This document shows, one piece after another, positions 45,898 to 53,008 of a DNA stretch of 64,000 nt. Below the pieces are notes generated by a model, which worked only from the letters and a program-made list of their open reading frames with translations, had not been told where the DNA came from and ran no database searches. A program made the translations under genes and the position numbers. Numbering within the stretch: the first letter of the stretch is position 1; every line of letters starts with the position of its first letter. Source of the stretch: Leptolyngbya sp. Cla-17 (GTDB lineage Bacteria; Cyanobacteriota; Cyanobacteriia; Leptolyngbyales; Leptolyngbyaceae); NCBI RefSeq assembly GCF_016807185.1, contig NZ_JAEVYN010000004.1:62001-126000 (forward strand), in the 5' to 3' direction.

Positions 45898-45955
45898 CCT
45901 AGGACTAACTTAGGAATACGAAGCTTCGCACCCAACATTCAAATGGAGAAACACA

Positions 45956-46156
45956 ATGAAACGGATTCAAACTCAAACCAATATCAATCAATTCCTGCAA
46001 ACTCTATCTGAATCGACAGCTAATGGTACTCAAGTACTTGTTCAGCCTCTTTCTTCTGAAGCTCAACAACAAATTACTGGAGGTGAGCGCACTGGAGCTG
46101 ATCGTTTAGTTCTTTACACTGAAGAGCTTAAGACAAATCCAAATGCTCGACTTTAG
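45956..46156 (+). CDS. GG-leader peptide 1
   Basis: This is a 66-aa precursor. The leader MKRIQTQTNINQFLQTLSES...AQQQITGG (residues 1-43) ends in the double-glycine cleavage site. Leaders of peptides 3, 4 and 5 share the pattern (M..I..Q.NINQLLQ..PE.TQQ.I.GG). This leader has a 14-residue insertion (ANGTQVLVQPLSSE). The predicted core is ERTGADRLVLYTEELKTNP... (23 aa), polar and without Cys. The ribosome site GGAGA lies in the repeated stretch AATGGAGAAACAC before the ATG. The product should be matured by the C39 exporter. No modifying enzyme is seen. Confidence 0.8.
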   Translation: MKRIQTQTNINQFLQTLSESTANGTQVLVQPLSSEAQQQITGGERTGADRLVLYTEELKTNPNARL

Positions 46157-46421
46157 TGAATTTTAGTCTGGAGGGCGATCGCCCTCCTTCCATACAATCC
46201 ATCAAATCCTAATGGAGAAACATCATGAAACGTCAAATGTCTGTCAATACAACAGCTAATGGTACTCAAGTACTTGTTCAGCCTCTTTCTTCTGAAGCTC
46301 AACAACAAATTACTGGAGGTGAGCGCACTGGAGCTGATCGTTTAGTTCTTTACACTGAAGAGCTTAAGACAAATCCAAATGCTCGACTTTAGTAAATTTT
46401 AGTCTGGAGGGCGATCGCCCT
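46016..46421 (+). repeat. 170-bp direct duplication between peptide genes 1 and 2
   Basis: Segment 46016-46185 recurs at 46252-46421 with a single difference (GTGAA versus GTAAA after the stop). It covers the second half of the peptide-1 leader, the whole core and part of the downstream spacer, up to GGAGGGCGATCGCCCT. Confidence 0.95.
46225..46392 (+). CDS. GG-leader peptide 2 (chimeric, duplicated core)
   Basis: This is a 55-aa precursor with its own ribosome site (AATGGAGAAACATC) and N-terminus MKRQMSVNTTANGTQVLV. From residue 10 it is identical to peptide 1, including ITGG and the 23-aa core. The first nine residues come from another peptide gene whose original core now lies after the duplicated block, at 46422-46523. 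The leader retains the GG but has lost the NINQLLQ part, so recognition by the exporter may be impaired. Confidence 0.7.
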   Translation: MKRQMSVNTTANGTQVLVQPLSSEAQQQITGGERTGADRLVLYTEELKTNPNARL

Positions 46422-46523
46422 GCGGGTGGTGGTGGTGGCGACATCATTGTTTTTGACATTGTTGATTCAGTCGCTGAGGGTGGCGGGACTCTAATACCAA
46501 TAAAAGTCAAACACAACCTATAG
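46422..46523 (+). pseudogene. Orphaned peptide core after duplication
   Basis: Directly after the duplicated block a frame reads AGGGGGDIIVFDIVDSVAEG...IPIKVKHNL and ends with TAG at 46521-46523. It has no start codon or ribosome site of its own. It looks like the original core of the gene now starting at 46225, displaced by the inserted copy of peptide 1. Confidence 0.6.
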
Positions 46524-46660
46524 CCTGGTTTTGACTCCTCTCTCACCTTCAGGAAGACGCGATCGAGCAGTGTCTCTGCAAGAGAATCGATCGTTTAATT
46601 GTCTGACGAGCGATCGCCCGATTTCAACTCAACCTCGATCTCACTTAAATGGAGAGAATC

Positions 46661-46849
46661 ATGAAACAAAGTAAATCTGAAGTTAATTTGAACCAACTGC
46701 TACGCGACCTGCCTGAATCAACCCAGCAAGTCATTCGGGGTGGCACTTTTATTGAAGCGAATGAAGTAGATTCTACTGAGGCTGCTGGGACTCCCGTAAT
46801 TGCTGTTGGTGGCTACATCAGAATTAAGAAATTGAATTCTGGTGGCTAA
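46661..46849 (+). CDS. GG-leader peptide 3
   Basis: This is a 62-aa precursor. The ATG at 46661 is preferred over 46649 because the ribosome site (AATGGAGAGAATC) lies between them. The leader MKQSKSEVNLNQLLRDLPES...VIRGG ends at residue 28. The core TFIEANEVDSTEAAG... has 34 residues, acidic at its start and basic at its end (GGYIRIKKLNSGG). No Cys. It belongs to the same export family as its neighbours. Confidence 0.78.
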   Translation: MKQSKSEVNLNQLLRDLPESTQQVIRGGTFIEANEVDSTEAAGTPVIAVGGYIRIKKLNSGG

Positions 46850-46919
46850 CTAGTTTAGTGAACCCAACAGACCTGTCGATCACTTTTCAACCCCGATCTC
46901 ATTCAAATGGAGAAACACG

Positions 46920-47144
46920 ATGCAACGGATTAAAACTCAAACAAATATTAACCAATTGTTGCAAGCTATACCTGAAACTACCCAAGAAACCATTTGTGGT
47001 GGCTCTACTACTAGTTGTGGGGTAAACACAATGTTCCTTGACGGAAGTGTGAAATTTGTGGGGTCGTCGCTAAGTAGCAATGTTGCATCAACCTCTGGTG
47101 GGCCTTATTACACCGGATCTGTCACGGTCTCCGATGATGGTTAA
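46920..47144 (+). CDS. GG-leader peptide 4
   Basis: This is a 74-aa precursor. The leader MQRIKTQTNINQLLQAIPET...TICGG (28 aa) is nearly identical to that of peptide 1. The core STTSCGVNTMFLDGSVKFVG... (46 aa) is rich in Ser, Gly and Thr and contains one Cys. The ribosome site AATGGAGAAACACG precedes the ATG. It is the longest core in the set. Confidence 0.8.
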   Translation: MQRIKTQTNINQLLQAIPETTQETICGGSTTSCGVNTMFLDGSVKFVGSSLSSNVASTSGGPYYTGSVTVSDDG

Positions 47145-47267
47145 TCCTAACTTCTTCAAGAATTGTCGGAGTAATCAGTAGAGAATAGCGCGATCGAACC
47201 ACGGAAAATCGAAGGAGCGATCGCGCAATCTCGACTCTAATCTAACCAGTCCAAATGGAGAAAAACA

Positions 47268-47453
47268 ATGGATCGGATCAAATCGAAAGTCATCATCAAT
47301 CGACTCCTACAAACCATGTCTGAAGATGCTCAGCAAGCGGTGAGCGGCGGTGCTATCTACAGTGATCCCGAATACAAATATGTTCCTGTTAGGAGATATA
47401 GCTATGCAACAACGTCATCTCATAACAAGGAAAAGCAAGATGACCTCCTCTAG
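47268..47453 (+). CDS. GG-leader peptide 5
   Basis: This is a 61-aa precursor. The leader MDRIKSKVIINRLLQTMSED...AVSGG (28 aa) keeps the helix pattern of the family. The core AIYSDPEYKYVPVRRYSYAT... (33 aa) is tyrosine-rich and basic, unlike the others. The ribosome site AATGGAGAAAAAC precedes it. Its end overlaps the start of peptide 6 at 47440 by 14 bp. Confidence 0.78.
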   Translation: MDRIKSKVIINRLLQTMSEDAQQAVSGGAIYSDPEYKYVPVRRYSYATTSSHNKEKQDDLL

Positions 47454-47640
47454 CGATCGCCTTTCAAAACCCAAATACATAGAATTATCAGATGAATTAG
47501 CTGCCCATATCTGCGGTGGCACGATCCCTGGAATCCATAAAGATTCCGATGTCACCCTGAAACGAGGGATAATCAGCTCCAATTATTTTGATGGCAAACT
47601 ATTGACAGCGGATGACCTCAAGGCTGAGCAACGTTCATAA
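47440..47640 (+). CDS. GG-leader peptide 6
   Basis: This is a 66-aa precursor from ATG 47440 (AAGGAAAA upstream); a longer frame from 47350 overlaps peptide 5 and is not used. The leader MTSSSDRLSKPKYIELSDEL...HICGG (27 aa) is divergent but keeps the GG and the amphipathic L/E spacing. The core (39 aa) contains SNYFDGKLLTADDLKAEQ, which recalls a YFDGxxLTxxDF segment seen at the start of some larger bacterial proteins; this similarity is from memory only. It lies 90 bp before the HlyD gene. Confidence 0.7.
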   Translation: MTSSSDRLSKPKYIELSDELAAHICGGTIPGIHKDSDVTLKRGIISSNYFDGKLLTADDLKAEQRS

Positions 47641-47730
47641 CGTAACCCATGCCCATCCTGCGATCGCACTTCAATTTCTGGGATGCGTTGCCCCAGCTCA
47701 ACTCAAATCTCCTACTCAGATGGAGGAACA

Positions 47731-49077
47731 TTGTTAAACGCTCAAACCCCTTCCTCCGTTAATCCAGAGGGTCTCCGTCTGGTGCAGCCGAATGAGTTTT
47801 TGCCGCCTGTCGGTCGGTGGGCAACCTTCGGTAGTATCGCCATGCTTGCCATTTTTGGTGGAACGATCGCTCTCGCTGCGGTGCTGAAGTATCCGACGAC
47901 TGTTAAAGCTCCGGTCATCATTCGTCCCACTGGAGACCTGCGAATTGTTCAAGCAACAACCACTGGAAAGGTCAACCGGATTGAGGTAAAAACCCATCAG
48001 GTTGTGCAACAGGGACAGGCGATCGCCTACCTGGATGACTCTCGCCTCCAAACTCAAAAGCGGCAACTCCAAAGCAGTATTCAACAAACCCAACGGCAAC
48101 TGAATCAACTTGATGCCCAAATTCAGACGGTGCAAACTCAGAGCGCCGCAGAGGTTCAGGCATATCAGCGGGGAGTCGCCGCCGCAGGAGGGGAACTACG
48201 ATTAAATCAACGCCAACATCAAGAGCGGCAGACAACTGCGCAGGCAGACGTGCGAGAAGCAGAAGCCGCCGTTAAGTTAGCACAGGAAGAGTTAACCCGC
48301 TATCGAACCTTAGCCAATACGGGAGCCGTGAGCCAATCTCAGATTGGTGAGAAAACCACTGCACTGGAAGTTGCCCTTGCCCGCCTGCAACGCACCCAGG
48401 CAGCGCTCAATCCCAGTGCAGCATCCGTAGAGATTGCAACGGAAAAGGTCGAACAAGAACGATCAAGAGGGGCTGCAACGCTGGCAACGCTGCATAAGGA
48501 ACAGGAAGCATTGATTCAGCAACGGGTAAAGTTGCAAAATGAGTTGACTCGCGATCGCCAGGAACTCCAGCAAGTTAAAGCCGATTCAGCTAACACAATT
48601 GTTCGGTCACCCGCAACGGGCACAATTCAACAATTGAACCTACGTAATCCTAATCAGGTAGTGCAATCTGGCGACCTGATTGCTCAGATTGCACCCAGTA
48701 ACGTTCCTTTGATTATTAAATCGTATGTTTCGACCCAGGAGATTGGTCAAGTCAAAATTGGACAACCCGTGAGCATTAAAGTATCAGGATGTCCCTATCC
48801 TGACTATGGAACGCTGGCTGGTACCGTTACTGCAATCTCCCCCGATGCATCAGTTTCCCCTTCTCCAACGGCAACTTCTGTGGTTCAAGATCCACCAAAT
48901 CCCTTGTCGAGCGGTCGCTATGAAGTGATGATTCAATCTCAAACTCGATTTCTTGGCTCGCCTGACCGTCCGTGCTATCTGCAAGCTGGAATGGATGGGA
49001 GTGCAGAGATTGTGACTCGTCAGGAGACGGTATTGCTCTTTCTTCTGAAAAAGGCAAGGCTACTAATCCGGGTGTGA
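47731..49077 (+). CDS. HlyD-family secretion adaptor (membrane fusion protein)
   Basis: This is a 448-aa protein. A TTG start at 47731 is chosen because GGAGGA lies immediately upstream in the same spacing as the peptide genes; the frame is open from 47683. It has an N-terminal membrane helix (about 28-58, GSIAMLAIFGGTIALAAVLKYP), then a biotinyl-lipoyl half (VIIRPTGDLRIVQATTTGKVNRIEV), a long coiled-coil hairpin (about 105-275) and the second lipoyl half (IVRSPATGTIQQLNL). The beta-barrel and C-terminus follow, ending ETVLLFLLKKARLL. It bridges the C39 ABC exporter and an outer-membrane channel, and is the last gene of the peptide operon. Confidence 0.92.
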   Translation: MLNAQTPSSVNPEGLRLVQPNEFLPPVGRWATFGSIAMLAIFGGTIALAAVLKYPTTVKAPVIIRPTGDLRIVQATTTGKVNRIEVKTHQVVQQGQAIAYLDDSRLQTQKRQLQSSIQQTQRQLNQLDAQIQTVQTQSAAEVQAYQRGVAAAGGELRLNQRQHQERQTTAQADVREAEAAVKLAQEELTRYRTLANTGAVSQSQIGEKTTALEVALARLQRTQAALNPSAASVEIATEKVEQERSRGAATLATLHKEQEALIQQRVKLQNELTRDRQELQQVKADSANTIVRSPATGTIQQLNLRNPNQVVQSGDLIAQIAPSNVPLIIKSYVSTQEIGQVKIGQPVSIKVSGCPYPDYGTLAGTVTAISPDASVSPSPTATSVVQDPPNPLSSGRYEVMIQSQTRFLGSPDRPCYLQAGMDGSAEIVTRQETVLLFLLKKARLLIRV

Positions 49078-49117
49078 AACAGACGGGGCAATTAGGGGTA
49101 AAAGTAGCAAAAGCTAT

Positions 49118-49249
49118 GACACAACCATTCGCATTTAGGATGTGGCATCCTGGCAATGCCGAGCCGTTTTTCAAGCAAATTCGGTTGTGCATTCTGTAGC
49201 ATTTAGTCCAGATAATCAAACCCTGATCAGTGGGGGCAACAACAAATAA
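49118..49249 (+). pseudogene. Relic of a second WD40 regulator gene
   Basis: The plus strand closely follows the 3' part of the NB-ARC/WD40 gene: GACACAACCATTCGCATTTAGG corresponds to the coding for KTIRIWD, then FFQANSVVHSVAFSPDNQTLISGG followed by a stop. The resident protein has AIFQANSLVHSVAFSPDGQTLVSGG. Only about 130 bp remain, with a stop replacing Trp. Confidence 0.7.
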
Positions 49250-49268
49250 AGGAAGATAAATAACTTTC

Positions 49269-50023
49269 GGCGTTGCTGAATCAGCCTATGATGGGCTGAG
49301 GAATGGGCACCTCTCGGAACTTGAGATAGTGAAGTAACAATCGAATTGAATGCGCCAGCATTTCTACTGATTTGGAATAACACAACGTCTTACGATGTAA
49401 TCAAGCCAGATAATGGCGTAAGCGAGTGTTTTCCCCTTCCACTCTAGTCATGTAAGTTTTGCTCACAATCTGGTCACCCTCGCGGATAAAACTAGGATAA
49501 ACAGACCAGCCATCCGTGATGTAGAAATAGCACTGCCAGGTTGCCACCACTGCCCATAAAGGTTTGAAGGTCTGGGCACTATGATCGCCTAATACCCAGC
49601 CTAAGATCCCTGGCTTGAAGTGGTCAACCGCCGTCCACAGCCAGATTTTGTTTTTTTTGAGCCGACAAAAGTTTCCAATTCATCAAGTTCACCAACTTGA
49701 TGAACCGTCTCAGGTGCATAGGCATCGGGAAGTAATTCCCCCACTTGCTTGACCCAGGTAATCACGGTCGTGTGATGCACTCCTTTGACCCGTTCAATCG
49801 CTCGAAATCCTAAGCCATTGACGTACATTCTCAGGCACTCCCGCTTAAACTCATCCGAGTATCCAGCAGGCGGAGAATAGGTGTCAAAGAACTGCCGTCT
49901 GCACTCCTTGCAGATGTGATTTTGTTTCCCTTTTTGCTTCCCATTTTTACTGATATTAGTCGAGCCACATTCTGGACACTGCATTGTTTCTCCCCTGATT
50001 TCATAGCCTCATTATGCAACGCC
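49269..50023 (-). mobile_element. IS1-family insertion sequence
   Basis: A 755-bp element. Its ends are GGCGTTGCTGAATCAGCC (49269) and, inverted, GGCGTTGCATAATGAGGC (50023). An 8-bp target duplication TAACTTTC flanks it (49261-49268, 50024-50031). Length, ends and duplication fit IS1 (768 bp, 8-9 bp). It landed between the WD40 relic and regulon motif A. Confidence 0.92.
49281..49984 (-). pseudogene. IS1 InsAB' transposase with in-frame stop
   Basis: The InsA part (from 49984) has the zinc finger CPECGSTNISKNGKQKGKQNHICKEC and the helix-turn-helix. At eight A residues followed by C (49651-49658 on the plus strand as T8), a -1 shift leads to KNKIWLWTAVDHFKPGILGWVLGDHS and TDGWSVYPSF, the DDE domain. 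Such an A-rich slip site is the known IS1 mechanism. The sequence then meets TGA at 49401-49403 where ARLHRKTLCYSKS needs CGA. The joined protein would be 234 aa, but this copy is broken by the stop. Confidence 0.85.
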
Positions 50024-50052
50024 TAACTTTCTTAATGCTTACGCGAAGCTTA

Positions 50053-50091
50053 CCTGACATTCCCAGACATTTTTGGTAACGACAATCAAAA
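50053..50091 (+). promoter_or_regulatory. Regulon motif, site A (before secreted-protein operon)
   Basis: CCTGACATTCCCAGACATT followed by TTTGGTAACG and ACAATCAAAA, ending 45 bp before the ATG at 50137. This is the fullest copy: two GACATT half-sites 10 bp apart, then GGTAACGACAATCA. It matches site B before the peptide genes and site C before the DUF6714 operon. Confidence 0.65.
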
Positions 50092-50136
50092 TCTCGACCA
50101 CTATGCTGAAAGTATCGAATTTGTTGAAAGGAAACT

Positions 50137-50523
50137 ATGAACGCATTGGCTAAACTCTCAATCTGCACAATTGTTAGCACAGCATTTCTATCGATCGCTT
50201 CTAGTGCGATCGCGGCTCCAGCAGCCTTCAAAACTGAGCGTGGTCACGTCATTGTCACAGGTCTAGTTCCAACGCAAAGATACCAAATTAGAACGCTGAG
50301 CGCTCAGGACAAGCCAGGTACGCGCCAGGACAAAGCCGCAAATCGTTGCGGTGAAGTTGTGATTGAGAAGGCGGCGAATTATAAGCGATTGGCTGTGGGT
50401 CAAGTGGAGATTGAGCCTGCTACTTTACCAACAAATACCTATGAAAGATGTCAGCCGCAAAGAAGCGGTGCAACCATGCAACCGACTGGTGTTGAACGGG
50501 CAAACACCCCAACACCTAGATAA
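50137..50523 (+). CDS. Secreted hypothetical protein, first gene of the secreted operon
   Basis: This is a 128-aa protein. GAAAGGAAAC lies 8 bp upstream of ATG. Signal peptide: LSICTIVSTAFLSIASSAIAAPA (cleavage near 27). The mature protein begins FKTERGHVIVTGLVPTQRYQIRTL, a fibronectin-like strand pattern, and has two Cys (NRCGEV, ERCQPQ) and a polar Pro/Thr-rich tail. No family recognised. It is preceded by regulon motif A and followed by eight co-directional genes for exported or membrane proteins. Confidence 0.7.
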   Translation: MNALAKLSICTIVSTAFLSIASSAIAAPAAFKTERGHVIVTGLVPTQRYQIRTLSAQDKPGTRQDKAANRCGEVVIEKAANYKRLAVGQVEIEPATLPTNTYERCQPQRSGATMQPTGVERANTPTPR

Positions 50524-50589
50524 ACCGCAATTGATGAGAAGTAAAGGGCTAGCAACCACTAGCCCCGTGAACGTTTAAATAATTGAAAT

Positions 50590-51027
50590 ATGCAATCGAT
50601 TAGCCGAAATCAGTTAAACCTGATTGGTATCTTTACTTTAATGATTGGTGCAGGGTTCCTCCTGACTGCTGGTGTTTTAACCGCATCTACCTATCGATTT
50701 GTCGCGATGGCATCTCGATCGGAAGGAAGAGTCATTCGTCTCACCACACGCAATCTTGAACCTGTGATTCGGTTTGTGCCAGCAGGGTCAACCAACGCTG
50801 TTGAGTTTGTGGGGAAGATACCGATTACGGGAGTGATGAATAGATATGGCGTAGGTGATAAAGTCCCTGTTTTGTACCTCAAGGATGGTGGATATCCTTC
50901 TGGTTTCCAGACGGGTATCGACACCATAGGTGCCCTATGGTCTCTTCAGTTGTTCTATGCAGTGTTGGGTACGTCAGCGATTTTTAATGGTTTGCGTGTA
51001 AAACGTTTGGCTTCGAGGCAATCATAG
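50590..51027 (+). CDS. DUF3592-like membrane protein, copy 1
   Basis: This is a 145-aa protein with TM helices at about 12-38 (LIGIFTLMIGAGFLLTAGVLTA) and 115-135 (ALWSLQLFYAVLGTSAIFNGL). Between them is the DUF3592-type core: ASRSEGRVIRLTTRNLEPVIRFVPAGSTNAVEF...YGVGDKVPVLYLKDG. A paralogue lies at 54294-54695 in the same gene run. The family has no known function; it is placed in the envelope. Confidence 0.78.
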   Translation: MQSISRNQLNLIGIFTLMIGAGFLLTAGVLTASTYRFVAMASRSEGRVIRLTTRNLEPVIRFVPAGSTNAVEFVGKIPITGVMNRYGVGDKVPVLYLKDGGYPSGFQTGIDTIGALWSLQLFYAVLGTSAIFNGLRVKRLASRQS

Positions 51028-51044
51028 AACAATTACATTGCAAT

Positions 51045-51891
51045 ATGATGAAAAGAATACGACGGAATTTAAAGTACTTCATTAGCACTGGTTTAGTCAC
51101 AGTTTTAATAACTGGAATTGTGAATCGTGCTGTCGCTCAACCCAATTCTAACAAATTTAAAACCTTTACTGAATGGTGTAAAACCAAAGAAAACTTGCCG
51201 CCCGATGCTCGTCATACCGTCGAGATATTGTTGGCAGAAGCCGAAACACAACATTGCGATCGCGCCGAAGTAGTCTTGTCAGGCTCAACGAGGCTACTTC
51301 TCATCAACAGACAGATTAAAAATTTGCAGCCGCTCACTATCTTACAGAATCTCAAGGAGCTTGATCTGAGTGGTAATCAAATTACAGACTTGCGCCCACT
51401 TTCTACTCTCACCAATCTAACAATGCTAACTCTCAGCGGCAATCAAATTGTCGATTTAGAACCCTTATCGAGGTTAACTAACTTGGTTGAGCTTTGGCTA
51501 AGCCGCAATCAAATTGTTGATTTAGAACCCTTAGCAAAACTATCTAACTTAACCGAGCTTTGGCTAACTGATAATCAAGTTGCCGATGTGCACTCCCTAT
51601 CAACTCTCACCAACTTGAAGCGGCTTGCTCTTGCCTATAATCAAATTGTCGATGTGCAGTCCTTATCGCCTCTGACTAATCTCGAATCACTGCTTCTACA
51701 TAACAACCAAATTAAACACGTGGCACCGCTCAAAACGCTGACAAATTTAGCTACTCTACCTCAGTAATAATCAAATAGAACAAGCACATTCATTATCCAC
51801 TTTAGGAAATCTAAAGATACTTTTACTGAGTGAGAATCCATTACGCGATCGCACCTGTCCAGTTAAGCCGACAGCAATTTGTGGTTTCTAA
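51045..51891 (+). pseudogene. Secreted leucine-rich-repeat protein, frameshifted
   Basis: From MMKRIRRNLKYFISTGLVTVLITGIVNRAVAQP (signal peptide) the frame has about seven 22-residue LRRs of the SDS22/internalin type (LKELDLSGNQITDLRPLSTLTN). It stops at 51767 after ATLPQ. Another frame continues the pattern with YLSNNQIEQ and ends NPLRDRTCPV...CGF at 51891, exactly like the C-terminus of the next gene. A shift of one or two bases near 51760 therefore truncates it. A base-calling error is possible. Confidence 0.75.
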
Positions 51892-51913
51892 TTCTCCAAG
51901 ATGGAGTTCAATC

Positions 51914-52963
51914 ATGCTAAAACAACGACTCAATGAAAATCTTCGCAGTGCTCTCAGTATCTGTCTATTATCAGTTTCGCTATTTGGGAGTTTGAGCGAT
52001 CGCGCAACAGCTCAAACATCCAATGAATTGACCCGCTTTTCAGATTGGTGTCAGCAGAAAGCAACCCTGAATCCTGAGGCTCGTCATACGGTTAACGTCC
52101 TGCTTAAGGAAGCAAAGACACAGGATTGCAAAAAGGCTGAGACAACCTTAACAGGCTTAACAGAACTGTTTCTGACCAGCGACCAGATTAAGGATTTGCA
52201 ACCTCTAGCGACTCTGACGAATCTTAAAAAGCTAGATCTGACTAACAACCAAATTACCGATGTCCAACCCCTTTCTGCCCTGACTAACCTGCGATCGCTT
52301 TCTCTGGCTGTCAACCAAATTACCGATGTCCAACCCCTTTCTACTCTCACTAACTTGCAAAGCCTGGATCTGATTGGCAATCAAGTTTCAAATTTAACAG
52401 GGCTATCCAATCTGAAAAATCTAGAGACGCTTGGGCTGGATCGCAATCAAGTTCATGATTTGAAGCCTCTTGCGACCCTGACAACTCTAAAGGAACTCTC
52501 CCTCAGTGACAATCAAATTGCCGATCTACAACCCCTATCGACTCTGCGTAACCTGGATGCTTTAGTTCTTAGCAGCAATCGGATTATCAGCGTGCAACCC
52601 CTATCAGCACTGACTAACTTGAAGCTACTGTGGTTGAGCAAGAATCAGGTTAGCGATGCAACCCCTCTCTCGACTCTCACAAACTTGACCTTTCTTGCCC
52701 TTGACCACAATCAAATTGTCGAGGTTCAACCCCTCTCCACCCTCACTAAGCTTGATATGCTTTTCCTCCACAATAATCAAATTACTAATGTTGCTCCTCT
52801 TGCCACGCTGACAAAGCTAGGTATGCTTTTCTTGAACGGAAATCGGATTGAGCAGGTGCAACCCCTAGCGGCTTTAAAGCATCTCCAAGCACTGATACTG
52901 GTTGATAATTCGCTGCGCGATCGCACCTGTCCAGTACAACCCGCAAGTGTCTGTGCGTTCTAA
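51914..52963 (+). CDS. Secreted leucine-rich-repeat protein
   Basis: This is a 349-aa protein. The start at 51914 follows GATGGAG; a frame from 51830 overlaps the preceding gene. Signal peptide: ALSICLLSVSLFGSLSDRATAQT. After a helical cap (DWCQQKATLNPEARHTVNVLLKEAKTQDC) there are about eleven 22-residue LRRs (LTNLKKLDLTNNQITDVQPLSAL), then a capped end with two Cys (DRTCPVQPASVCAF). LRRs of this type bind proteins. It is a paralogue of the adjacent broken gene and probably periplasmic or surface-exposed. Confidence 0.88.
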   Translation: MLKQRLNENLRSALSICLLSVSLFGSLSDRATAQTSNELTRFSDWCQQKATLNPEARHTVNVLLKEAKTQDCKKAETTLTGLTELFLTSDQIKDLQPLATLTNLKKLDLTNNQITDVQPLSALTNLRSLSLAVNQITDVQPLSTLTNLQSLDLIGNQVSNLTGLSNLKNLETLGLDRNQVHDLKPLATLTTLKELSLSDNQIADLQPLSTLRNLDALVLSSNRIISVQPLSALTNLKLLWLSKNQVSDATPLSTLTNLTFLALDHNQIVEVQPLSTLTKLDMLFLHNNQITNVAPLATLTKLGMLFLNGNRIEQVQPLAALKHLQALILVDNSLRDRTCPVQPASVCAF

Positions 52964-53008
52964 CCACAGTGCTCTGACGCACTTAACCCAAATTTCCCCT
53001 GGTGGTTT

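Noticed and set aside
45956..49077. Lanthipeptide or proteusin cluster
   Set aside because: No LanM, LanB, radical SAM or nitrile-hydratase-like protein is encoded in the window, and most cores lack Cys.
51300..52900. Regular about 66-bp repeats resembling an array
   Set aside because: They are 22-residue LRR codon repeats inside coding sequence, not CRISPR; spacers are absent.
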